DNA from: SXPK01 sp041168165
GTDB taxonomy: Bacteria > Planctomycetota > UBA1135 > UBA2386
Length of the DNA stretch: 14,756 nucleotides
Assembly: GCA_041168165.1 (NCBI GenBank)
Contig: JBEELK010000112.1
Span: forward strand, 1 to 14,756
Reading direction: 5' to 3'
The notes below the pieces were generated by a model, which had not been told where the DNA came from, ran no database searches, and was given only the letters and a program-made list of their open reading frames with translations. Shown one piece after another: positions 1 to 6,521 of the stretch (position 1 is the first letter of the stretch; every line of letters starts with the position of its first letter). The position numbers and the translations under genes were made by a program.

Positions 1-1
1 C

Positions 2-454
2 GCGCAGTTGCGCATGACAGACGGCTATGCCGAGCAGTGCATGCTCGAGCGGGCAGAAATCGCAGCGTTGCTGTCGCGCGACGAGAACGCGGCGAGCGCG
101 CAGTTGCGTTCGCAAGCTGTCGAGCTGCTGTCGGCAGTCCTGCGCTCGGATCGTCCCGTGGCATGGCTGCAAGCTGGCGACGTCTATGCGTCGCTCGGCG
201 CCAACGCCGAAGCCGACGCTGCTTGGGCTCGCGCATCCAGCGCGGTCCCGATTGCAGACGGTCGTCGCGCCCGCCTTAAGTTGGCGGATGGCGACGCCGA
301 TACCGCACTCCAGTTGTTCGAACGCGCAGCCAAGGCTGCGCCTGCCGAGATGAGGCGTCTGGTCCGCGAGGATCCGGCCGCCTGGCAGGCGATCGCCGAG
401 GACGCGCGCTACCGACAACTGGTCGATTCGAGCGCAGCGGCTCCAGTTCGCTGA
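2..454 (+). CDS. TPR-repeat protein, C-terminal fragment (5' end outside window)
   Basis: The frame is open from the left edge and ends in TGA, so only the last ~150 residues of a longer protein are visible. They are Ala/Leu-rich amphipathic helices with a TPR spacing of W/L, G, Y and A residues: AWLQAGDVYASLGANAEAD is followed by AWARASSAVP and then by a second helix pair around TALQLFERAAKAAP. The last ~30 residues (REDPAAWQAIAEDARYRQL) look like the short capping segment that often closes TPR proteins. TPR proteins are scaffolds for protein contacts, and no catalytic motif is visible. A TTG and an ATG near the edge are unlikely true starts, because the helical pattern is already under way. 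The gene ends 74 bases before the prepilin gene on the same strand with no terminator between, so the two may be co-transcribed. The function of the whole protein is unknown. Confidence 0.72.
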   Translation, partial: AQLRMTDGYAEQCMLERAEIAALLSRDENAASAQLRSQAVELLSAVLRSDRPVAWLQAGDVYASLGANAEADAAWARASSAVPIADGRRARLKLADGDADTALQLFERAAKAAPAEMRRLVREDPAAWQAIAEDARYRQLVDSSAAAPVR

Positions 455-484
455 TCGAATCGTCCGAAGGGAAGACAGTGACCA

Positions 485-500
485 GGGAGCCATCGCTCCC
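485..500 (+). other. small hairpin in the prepilin leader
   Basis: GGGAGC, a CATC loop and GCTCCC form a perfect 6-bp stem, 28 bases before the prepilin ATG. No T-run follows, so it is not an intrinsic terminator. It could protect or regulate the leader of a highly expressed pilin mRNA, but this is inference. Confidence 0.35.
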
Positions 501-517
501 ACAACAACAGGGCAGTC

Positions 518-522
518 AGGGA
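518..522 (+). promoter_or_regulatory. Shine-Dalgarno of prepilin gene
   Basis: AGGGA lies 6 bases before ATG 529. It favours that start over the in-frame GTG at 478, which would place 17 extra residues before the short basic leader peptide. Confidence 0.6.
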
Positions 523-528
523 ACCAAC

Positions 529-1242
529 ATGAACAAGCGCGAACAGGGCTTTACGCTCATCGAGCTGATGATCGTCGTTGCGATCATCGCCATCATCGCA
601 AGCATTGCGATTCCGAATCTCCTCAGCGCTCGCCTCAACGCCAACGAATCGGCTGCGATCGCGACGCTGAAGAATATCTCGTCCGCCCAGGCCCAGTGCC
701 AGGCGTCGGGCGTGATCGATTGCAACAACAACGGCCAGGGCGAGTACGGCTTCTTCGGTGAGCTGTCCGGCGCTGACGCCGTCCGCACGGACGAAGCCGG
801 CGCTGTCGGCACGGCGACGATTACGCCGCCCGTGCTGAGCAACGCGTTCGGCAACGTCGACACGAGCCGCGTCACGCGTTCGGGCTACATCTTCCAGATG
901 TACCTCCCGGACACGACGGCGACGGGCGTCGCGGAGAACTTGACCGGTGGCGCCGCTGGCTCCTCGATCGCGGCCGGCCAGGCTGAGGTCCTGTGGTGCT
1001 GCTACGCGTGGCCGAGCTCGTTCGGCAACTCGGGCAAGCGCGTGTTCTTCATCAACCAGAGCGGCGACGTCCTGGCCAGCAAGAACACGACGTCGACCTA
1101 CGGCGCCCCGAGCGGCGGTAGCACGCTCGCGCCGACGTTTGACGCCGCGTTCGATCCGAACAGCACGGCGACCGGCATGGCCGCTGGCGTTGCGTCGAAC
1201 ATCGCCGGCAACGACGGCGAGATCTGGACCGTCGTGAACTGA
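529..1242 (+). CDS. type IV pilin-like prepilin (N-methylation/processing signal)
   Basis: This is a 237-residue prepilin. The leader MNKREQG ends at Gly7, the expected prepilin-peptidase site. The mature protein would begin FTLIELMIVVAIIAIIASIAIPN, abbreviated here, with the conserved Glu at mature position 5 (E12). Residues 8-29 form the hydrophobic assembly helix, followed by the usual LLSARLNANES segment. The globular part holds C57 and C65, which could form a short disulfide loop, and the adjacent pair C157-C158 in WCCYAWP. Family knowledge: such proteins are held in the inner membrane, cleaved and methylated by PilD, and assembled into type IV pili or type II secretion pseudopili. No pilB, pilC, pilT or pilD gene lies nearby, so this is an isolated subunit gene whose fibre type cannot be decided. 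A strong terminator closes the unit, fitting an abundant monocistronic or bicistronic message. Confidence 0.94.
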   Translation: MNKREQGFTLIELMIVVAIIAIIASIAIPNLLSARLNANESAAIATLKNISSAQAQCQASGVIDCNNNGQGEYGFFGELSGADAVRTDEAGAVGTATITPPVLSNAFGNVDTSRVTRSGYIFQMYLPDTTATGVAENLTGGAAGSSIAAGQAEVLWCCYAWPSSFGNSGKRVFFINQSGDVLASKNTTSTYGAPSGGSTLAPTFDAAFDPNSTATGMAAGVASNIAGNDGEIWTVVN

Positions 1243-1278
1243 TCCGGTTCGCCGGTTCACTCACGCACGATCTGTGCT

Positions 1279-1318
1279 GCAGAAGGGCTGCCCCAACGGG
1301 CGGCCCTTCTGCGTTTTT
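1279..1318 (+). terminator. strong Rho-independent terminator after the prepilin gene
   Basis: The 15-base arms at 1279-1293 and 1298-1312 pair along their whole length, with one G-T wobble. They enclose a CAAC loop, and GTTTTT follows at 1313-1318. No A-run precedes the left arm, so the element acts mainly on the plus strand. It sits 6 bases from the end of the convergent tatD gene and may also block read-through into that gene's antisense strand. Confidence 0.88.
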
Positions 1319-1324
1319 GTCGAG

Positions 1325-2098
1325 TCACTTCGCGCGCGTGAACAGCGCGCATGCATTGCGGTGGGTGACGAGCGCAGCGTGCTCGATCGCGCAATCGCGC
1401 GCGATCGCGAGCGCACGCAGCGTCTCCAGCACGAACGCGGGCTCGTTGCGTTGCCCGCGTCGTCCCTGCGGCGGCAAGAACGGCGCGTCGGTCTCGACGA
1501 GCAATCGATCTTCGGGCACTGCGGCCGCGGCTTCGCGCAGGCCTGCGTTCTTCGGGTAGGTGATCGGCGCCGCAAACGAGATGTGCAGCCCGAGGTCGAC
1601 TGCGCGCAGCGCGTCGTCCTTGGTTCCCGAGAAGCAGTGCATGACGCCGCGCACGGGTGCGCAGCGAGCGAGCAGCGTGAGCAGCGCATCCATCGCGTCG
1701 CGGCAGTGGAAGATCAGCGGCAGCGATTGCTCGCGCGCGAGTTCCATGTGCGCATGCAGCGACCGTTCTTGCTCCTCGCGCGTTGCGTGGTCGCGGAAGA
1801 AGTCCAGCCCGGTCTCGCCGAGCGCAACGCAGTCGGGTTCGCGCGCGAGTTCTGCGATGCCGGGCCATTCTGCGTCGAACTGCTTGGCGTCGTTGGGATG
1901 CAATCCCGCGCTCCAACGCGCGCCGGGCAGCGTGCGCGCGAGGTCGCGCGCTGCCGCGGACGTTGCGAGGTCGATGCCGACCAGCACGAAGTCCGTCACT
2001 CCGTTCGCGATCGCGCGCGCGTGCTCTTCGCGCGGGTCGCCGCGGTCGTCAAGCCCAAGATGGCAGTGCGTGTCAAACGCGCGCATCGGCTCGGTCAC
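1325..2098 (-). CDS. tatD: TatD-family metal-dependent hydrolase (DNase-like)
   Basis: This 257-residue protein has the normal TatD length of about 260. All metal-ligand motifs are present in order: DTHCHL (H11, H13), GETGLDF (E95), FHCR (H131), HCFSG (H154) and ETDAPFLPP (D204). The family folds as a TIM barrel with two divalent metals and has 3'-5' exonuclease or related phosphodiesterase activity in the cytoplasm, linked to DNA repair and nucleic-acid turnover. The GTG start at 2098 is chosen because it overlaps the upstream stop as GTGA and has an AGGG about 9 bases before it. An ATG at 2086 is a possible alternative that would remove four residues. The gene is therefore translationally coupled to the HEAT-like gene. 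It converges on the prepilin terminator. The exact substrate in this organism is not shown by the sequence. Confidence 0.94.
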   Translation of the reverse strand: MTEPMRAFDTHCHLGLDDRGDPREEHARAIANGVTDFVLVGIDLATSAAARDLARTLPGARWSAGLHPNDAKQFDAEWPGIAELAREPDCVALGETGLDFFRDHATREEQERSLHAHMELAREQSLPLIFHCRDAMDALLTLLARCAPVRGVMHCFSGTKDDALRAVDLGLHISFAAPITYPKNAGLREAAAAVPEDRLLVETDAPFLPPQGRRGQRNEPAFVLETLRALAIARDCAIEHAALVTHRNACALFTRAK

Positions 2099-3219
2099 TT
2101 GCCGTTGCCCTGCGCGGGCGTGGGGACACCTTGCGTTGCTTCGCCGGGAGTTGCGGCACCCTGTTGGACCGGCTTCTTGCCGTGCTCGATCTCCTGCAGA
2201 AGGCGATCGATGTGTTGCGTGACGAGTTCGTGTTCGGCCTTCGCGAGCTGTTGCTGCAGCCACGGCTTACTGTCCTTGCCGCGGATCGCGACGAGCGCGT
2301 CGAGGCACTTGTTGAGGAACAGCGGATTTTGCTGGGCGCCGGGCGGGTGCTCGAAGAGCTCTTCGATGCGCTTCTGTGCGCGGGCGCTCTTCATGCCGCC
2401 AAGCGCCTCGATCGTCTCTTGCAGCGTCGCGATGTCCTGTTGCGGACGCGTCAGCACTTGCAGCAGCGTCTCCTCCGCCTGCGGATCCTCGGTGCGCAGG
2501 TAGTGGATGACGAAGTTGAAGAACCCCGTCGCCGCCACCGCCGCAGGATCGAGGATCGGCAGGTTGTAGACCGATGCGCGGTCTGGATCGACGCCGCGGC
2601 TCGTCTCGGTCAGCAGGACTTGGCGCAGCGTCCGTTGGGCCAGCGGCTTGTCCGTGCGCTGCAGCAGGTCCGCTGCGGCCCAGCGCAGTCGCGGGCTCGG
2701 CTTCTGGCGGCCTTCGAGCACTTGCACGGTGAGCTGCTTGCCCTTGTCAGGGTCGCACTGGATCAGCGCTTCGAGGATCCAGCGCAGTTCATCAAAACTC
2801 GACTTCGGGTCGAGTTCGTCAAACCGGCGGCGCAGCGGCGCGGTGCCGTCCTCGCCGATCGCTGCAAACGCCCGCATGACTCCGCGCATCTGTTCCTGTG
2901 CGTTCTGGAAGTCCGGCGCAGTGGCGCGCGCATTGACGAGCGTGTCGGCGTGGATGCGCAGCATCTCGAGCAACGCCTTCGGACCCTGGCTGCCGATGCG
3001 CTGCTCGACGCGCATGCGCGAGATCTCTGCGTTGATGCGATCCAGCGTCTCTTGGGCCGACTCACGGAATGCGGCCTCTGCCGTGCTGCGTTCGGCTGCC
3101 TGGAGGCGGAGGGCGCTCAACTCGGCGGCCGTGCGGGACTGAAGGTAGCCGAGGCCGACCACGCCGACGGCGAGAAGGGTGCCCAGCAGGGTGCGAGTCG
3201 GGGAGGTGGGGGTCGACAT
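2095..3219 (-). CDS. membrane-anchored alpha-helical (HEAT-like) protein of unknown function
   Basis: The 374-residue protein starts with a short polar segment and a single hydrophobic helix at about 10-26 (LLGTLLAVGVVGLGYLQ). This is probably an uncleaved membrane anchor. Residues 28-75 are rich in A, E, R and L in heptad-like order and should form a coiled coil. From about 80 to 335 it is built of paired amphipathic helices (e.g. RWILEALIQCD, RWAAADLLQRTD, LQETIEALGGM) resembling HEAT/armadillo repeats. The last ~35 residues are a low-complexity Q/G/P/T tail. There are no catalytic residues, so a scaffold or docking role at the membrane is the best inference. ATG 3219 has no clear Shine-Dalgarno; a promoter-like element lies directly upstream, so the message may be leaderless. 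The stop overlaps the tatD start by 4 bases. Confidence 0.8.
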   Translation of the reverse strand: MSTPTSPTRTLLGTLLAVGVVGLGYLQSRTAAELSALRLQAAERSTAEAAFRESAQETLDRINAEISRMRVEQRIGSQGPKALLEMLRIHADTLVNARATAPDFQNAQEQMRGVMRAFAAIGEDGTAPLRRRFDELDPKSSFDELRWILEALIQCDPDKGKQLTVQVLEGRQKPSPRLRWAAADLLQRTDKPLAQRTLRQVLLTETSRGVDPDRASVYNLPILDPAAVAATGFFNFVIHYLRTEDPQAEETLLQVLTRPQQDIATLQETIEALGGMKSARAQKRIEELFEHPPGAQQNPLFLNKCLDALVAIRGKDSKPWLQQQLAKAEHELVTQHIDRLLQEIEHGKKPVQQGAATPGEATQGVPTPAQGNGK

Positions 3220-3228
3220 GAGTGGCGC

Positions 3229-3257
3229 AGGCTAGCCACATGCCCGCATCGGGTCAC
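3229..3257 (-). promoter_or_regulatory. candidate promoter for HEAT-like gene and tatD
   Basis: Read on the minus strand, GTGACC (3257-3252) lies 17 bases before TAGCCT (3234-3229). Matches to TTGACA and TATAAT are 4 of 6 and 3 of 6. The predicted transcript would begin within a few bases of ATG 3219, which agrees with the missing Shine-Dalgarno. The match is weak and this is a prediction only. Confidence 0.27.
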
Positions 3258-3570
3258 CAAGGCGGCGACCAGTGGGAGCGCGCGGTCGCGGGGTGTTCGA
3301 TCTCGCACAGTTGGCGGGCGGATGTTGTTCGGTGTCGATCCACCTGTCGGCTACGCGCCTGCTGCTGGCGATTGGGCGGTGGGCGGGTTTGCCGATGGGA
3401 CGGAGCTTTTTGCGCGGGCTGCGACGGGGATGGCCCCCGGTCGAAAGTCGGGCGGCATAGAACTTGACGCTGCCACAGTTCAATCGGCCTCATCCTGGGG
3501 CCATCCGATGCGCGATAGAGGTCTTCGAGACGGTATGCGTACCCAGTCCCACAGTCCTGGCAGCTTGCGA

Positions 3571-3589
3571 TGCACCGAGCTACGGTGCG
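3571..3589. promoter_or_regulatory. inverted repeat, candidate operator upstream of lipoprotein gene 1
   Basis: GCACCG, a 5-base spacer AGCTA and CGGTGC form a perfect 6-bp dyad, and a T-G wobble extends it to 7 pairs. A smaller dyad, TCCGT-GGCT-ACGGA, follows at 3604-3617. Both lie just upstream of the proposed promoter, where an activator could bind. No known operator consensus is recognised. Confidence 0.3.
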
Positions 3590-3621
3590 CCGTTGGTCCT
3601 GCGTCCGTGGCTACGGAACTG

Positions 3622-3649
3622 TTCGCGTCCGAACCGTTTGTGCTAGCAT
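3622..3649 (+). promoter_or_regulatory. candidate extended -10 promoter for lipoprotein gene 1
   Basis: TGC precedes TAGCAT (3644-3649), giving an extended -10 form; the box matches TATAAT at 4 of 6. TTCGCG at 3622-3627 is a weak -35 with a 16-base spacer. The start of transcription would be near 3656, leaving a leader of about 84 bases. No other pair in the leader scores better by eye. Confidence 0.35.
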
Positions 3650-3663
3650 GCGCGACCCCTCTC

Positions 3664-3688
3664 GCGAGCCGTCTCCCCTCTGGCTCGC
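3664..3688 (+). other. leader hairpin of lipoprotein gene 1
   Basis: GCGAGCC and GGCTCGC form a 7-bp stem around an 11-base pyrimidine-rich loop. It would lie near the 5' end of the predicted transcript and is not followed by a T-run. The right arm belongs to a 14-base sequence at 3677-3690 that is repeated exactly at 3798-3811 inside the signal-peptide coding region. Confidence 0.35.
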
Positions 3689-3729
3689 TCGCAACGCGGC
3701 AACCCTAGTCCCTTGTCGATACGGATTTC

Positions 3730-3733
3730 GAGG
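3730..3733 (+). promoter_or_regulatory. Shine-Dalgarno of lipoprotein gene 1
   Basis: GAGG lies 6 bases before ATG 3740. It decides this start over the upstream in-frame TTG at 3713, which would add nine residues before the signal peptide. Confidence 0.6.
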
Positions 3734-3739
3734 CACTCG

Positions 3740-6457
3740 ATGCATTCCCGACTCTCCGTCGCCCGCACCTTTGGTGGCCGTTCTATTCGCGCCATCGCCT
3801 CTGGCTCGCTCCTGCTCGGGGCTGCTCTGACGTTCGCAGCCTGCTCGGGCGGCGGCACGTCGACCTCAGACGCTCGCGTGAACAGCCTCTGCAGCGGCTC
3901 TGCCGCTGACTTTGTCTGCCTCGAGGCATGCAGCTTGGGATGCCGCACGTCGAACTCATCTAATGCGAGTTCGGTCATCGCGTGCGAGATCACCGACATC
4001 GCGCAGAACGAGAACATCGTGCTGCGTTTCAGCCAGCCGATCGATCCGCGGTTCGTCGACACCTCGACGATTCAGTTCCGCACGGCGTCGGGTGCCGAGC
4101 CGGTGGGCCAGTTCCTGGTCAACGGCAACATTGTCGAGTTCAAGCCACAGGTTCTGACCCAGGGCTCGCAGAGCTTCTTCGGGTTCCAGGCCGGTGAGAG
4201 CTACACGATGCTGATCCCGGTCGGGGGCCAAAACACGCTCCGCTCGACCGCGGGCGACCCGCTGCTCAACGCCGTGTCGTGCACCCTTCGCGTGACGCGC
4301 GGCATCATCGATCTCAACGGCGTGGCGCCGAGCGCCGAACTGGTGCAGCCGACGCTGCTCGAAGAAGTGCCGCTCGACTCCGTGATCCAGTTGCGATTCA
4401 ACGAGTTGATCGACGCAACGCCGTTCATCGGCGCGGTCGGCTCCAACGCGCCGGTGTCGTTCGCGGTGGCCCGCACGCTGAACCAAGGCGGCACGCGGAT
4501 TTGCAGTCCAGAAGTCACCCAGATCGCCGGCTCGGTCCGCGTCGATCAAGTCGCCGCGATCTCCGCGTCGGTGGTGACCTTCACGCCGGCGGCGAGCCTG
4601 CCGACCAACTCGTGTGTCCGCGTCTCGGTGACGAGCCGCGTGCAGGATCTGTCGGGTCGCCCGGCGGAGCCGCAGCTCTTTGAATTCCGCACGCTGCAAG
4701 CGGCGTTGACGGAGCGCTCGGTGGTGGAGGAGTTCGACAACGCGGACTTCCTCGACGCCAACGTCTCGGCCGGCACCTGGGAAGGCGGCATCGCGAGCTT
4801 CGCCCAGGTCGGCGGCGATGGTCGTCATGGCCCGTTCTCGCTCGCGCTTGCGACGCAACTGGCCAACCAGGGCGCGCTGCGCGTCTTTGAGCTCAACACG
4901 AACAACACGGTGATCCCGGCGGCCAGCACGGTCGGCGGTGCGCCGCTCACGGTCACGGACGGCAAGTTCCAGTTCACCGAGATGGTCTTGCCGTCGGATG
5001 TGAAGCTGATCTTCTCGGGCACGGCAACGCCGCAGATTGCGGTGCGCGGGCGCCTGCAGATCGATGGCGTCGTCGACGTCAGCGGTGAGTCGATGCCCTT
5101 CTTCGAGAGCGCAAACCTCTCCGCGTTGCCTGGCCAACCTGGCGGCCGCGGCGGCATCGGTGGCGCGAACGGCGGCTCTGGCGGCTCGCGCTGCATCGGC
5201 GCTGGTGCGCTGGCGGCCAACGCAGGCCAGAACGGCTTTGACGCGCGCGTCCCAACTGGGCACGCCTACGCCGCCCAAGTTGCCAACACCGGCGGTCGCG
5301 GCTCGGGCGTGTTCCCGGCCACCGGCCTCCGCACGAGCCTCGTGTTCCCGCCGGCATCGGCCTTCACGGACTACGTGATGCAGACGACGTCGGGCGGCGG
5401 CGGCGGTGGTTTGGTTGCTCTAGGTGGCCAGGGCCGAGCGGTCTCGAACCAAGCGGATCCGTCGGGCAACGGCCAGACCCGTCTCGACTTCCTCGGCCCG
5501 CCGACGGCGGGTGGCACGTCGGCCCCGTTCTACACGGTGCCGGCTGGCACGCAGAGCCTGCTGCACTACCTCGTGGGCGGCTCGGGTGGCGGTGGCGCAG
5601 GTAGCCACGCCGCTCTCATGAACAAGACTCTGGCCCTGGCGCCGACCGGCAACTGGGCTCCGGGTAGCGGTGGTGGCGGCGGCGGCGGCGTGATCGCGCT
5701 GCGCGCGGGTCGCCAGCTCCGCGTGACCTCGCTCGGCCGCGTTCTCGCGTCGGGTGGCTCGGCCGGAACGTCGCCGGCGACGCAGACTGCGGTTGCGCAG
5801 TCGGCTCCAGGCGGCGGCGGCTCGGGCGGCAGCATCCTGCTGCAGTCGGCCGGCACGGTCGAGATCGCGGGCACGGTCGATGTTCGCGGCGGTGCCGCGG
5901 GCCGCCTGTCGCGCGGCACGCTGCCGTCGGCTCCGCCGCACGGCGGCACGGTCCTCGTCGAGGGTGGCGCGGGTAGCCCGGGCCTCCTGCGCCTTGAGAC
6001 TCTGGGCTCGCCCAGCGCCTCGCTGCTGCCGAACGCGCAGCCGGCCGCGACCGCCGACAACGTCGGCCCGCTCGCCGACACCGACACGCGCGTTGCGTTC
6101 CAATCGACCTTCTACTCGACGGGCCAGCCGTTCGGCCCCGAGTTCGTGCGCTACGAGATCCGCGCGCGCATCAATGGCCAGCCCGTGGTGTTCAGCGATG
6201 ATCCCGCGGTTGGCGCTCCCGCTCGTCCCGGCTTCGGCCCGCTGGAAGTGTGGTGGCAGGGTGTGCGCCTTGACCTCGAGACGGGTGCAATCGACCCGAT
6301 CGACCTGCTTACCCGTCAATGGCGGCCCTCGGTCGGCTTCGGCCCGGGCAGCCTCGCGCTCGACAACCGCAACGCCTTCCGGTTCCAGTTGATCCTCGAT
6401 CGCACGAGCGTCACCGACGTCGTCATCGAGAGCGTCAAGGTCATCTACCGCGTCTGA
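3740..6457 (+). CDS. large glycine-rich Ig-like lipoprotein, copy 1
   Basis: This 905-residue exported lipoprotein has a long basic n-region and a hydrophobic core ending at LTFAAC, with lipid-bearing Cys35. Next comes a five-cysteine cluster (C51, C60, C64, C68, C82). Residues ~85-185 and ~196-318 resemble bacterial Ig-like (Big_5/SbsA-like) domains, with signatures LRFSQPIDP, VEFKP, IQLRFNELIDA, VTFTPAASLP and VQDLSGRP. A linking domain carries DGRHGPF (360-366). Residues ~464-755 are very Gly-rich, with runs of six and seven Gly alternating with short hydrophobic strands (VIALRAGRQLRVTSLG, SILLQSAGTVEIAGTVDV), probably a beta-helix. The shared C-terminal domain (~797-905) includes EFVRYEI and RFQLIL. 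The protein is probably displayed at the outer membrane. Adhesive or structural roles are plausible, but no enzyme motif is seen. It is homologous to the next gene, 64 bases downstream with no terminator between. Confidence 0.9.
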   Translation: MHSRLSVARTFGGRSIRAIASGSLLLGAALTFAACSGGGTSTSDARVNSLCSGSAADFVCLEACSLGCRTSNSSNASSVIACEITDIAQNENIVLRFSQPIDPRFVDTSTIQFRTASGAEPVGQFLVNGNIVEFKPQVLTQGSQSFFGFQAGESYTMLIPVGGQNTLRSTAGDPLLNAVSCTLRVTRGIIDLNGVAPSAELVQPTLLEEVPLDSVIQLRFNELIDATPFIGAVGSNAPVSFAVARTLNQGGTRICSPEVTQIAGSVRVDQVAAISASVVTFTPAASLPTNSCVRVSVTSRVQDLSGRPAEPQLFEFRTLQAALTERSVVEEFDNADFLDANVSAGTWEGGIASFAQVGGDGRHGPFSLALATQLANQGALRVFELNTNNTVIPAASTVGGAPLTVTDGKFQFTEMVLPSDVKLIFSGTATPQIAVRGRLQIDGVVDVSGESMPFFESANLSALPGQPGGRGGIGGANGGSGGSRCIGAGALAANAGQNGFDARVPTGHAYAAQVANTGGRGSGVFPATGLRTSLVFPPASAFTDYVMQTTSGGGGGGLVALGGQGRAVSNQADPSGNGQTRLDFLGPPTAGGTSAPFYTVPAGTQSLLHYLVGGSGGGGAGSHAALMNKTLALAPTGNWAPGSGGGGGGGVIALRAGRQLRVTSLGRVLASGGSAGTSPATQTAVAQSAPGGGGSGGSILLQSAGTVEIAGTVDVRGGAAGRLSRGTLPSAPPHGGTVLVEGGAGSPGLLRLETLGSPSASLLPNAQPAATADNVGPLADTDTRVAFQSTFYSTGQPFGPEFVRYEIRARINGQPVVFSDDPAVGAPARPGFGPLEVWWQGVRLDLETGAIDPIDLLTRQWRPSVGFGPGSLALDNRNAFRFQLILDRTSVTDVVIESVKVIYRV

Positions 6458-6521
6458 CCTAAGCGCAGAACCCCATCCCTATTCGCATCGTCGCCCTGGC
6501 AGTCACCCAATCGAACGTTCC

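Larger units (their letters stand above)
3220..3739. other. 520-base non-coding divergent intergenic region
   Basis: No reading frame here has a credible start, family motif or normal composition. The region separates the minus-strand tatD unit from the plus-strand lipoprotein genes and must hold both promoters. It also contains several short inverted repeats, mostly in its right half, listed separately. About 300 bases (3260-3560) show nothing I can name. A TTGACG at 3464-3469 has no matching -10 box. Confidence 0.55.

Noticed and set aside
478..528. GTG 478 as prepilin start
   Set aside because: It would put 17 polar residues before the standard leader. ATG 529 has an AGGGA at good distance and the usual leader length.
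370..528. Sigma-54 promoter for the prepilin gene
   Set aside because: I looked for GG-N10-GC with flanking consensus and found only partial matches that fail the spacing.
409..1260. Long minus-strand open frame opposite the prepilin gene
   Set aside because: The product is Arg/Ala-rich with no motif, while the plus strand has an unmistakable prepilin. It is a shadow of GC-rich codons.
3464..3469. TTGACG as a -35 box
   Set aside because: No sequence resembling a -10 box occurs 15-19 bases downstream.
3222..3493. Small open frames of 60-85 codons in the divergent gap
   Set aside because: They overlap one another on both strands, lack ribosome-binding sites and show no recognisable composition or motif.
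1274..3708. Long plus-strand open frames (409 and 641 codons) over tatD and the HEAT-like gene
   Set aside because: The minus strand encodes all TatD metal motifs in order and a well-formed helical protein; the plus-strand products are Arg/Cys/Leu-rich and motif-free.
3713..3739. TTG 3713 as start of lipoprotein copy 1
   Set aside because: ATG 3740 has a GAGG six bases upstream and gives a normal signal peptide.
3956..5278. 440-codon minus-strand frame opposite lipoprotein copy 1
   Set aside because: Composition is R/A/H-rich with no start context or motif. The plus strand carries signal peptide and domains.
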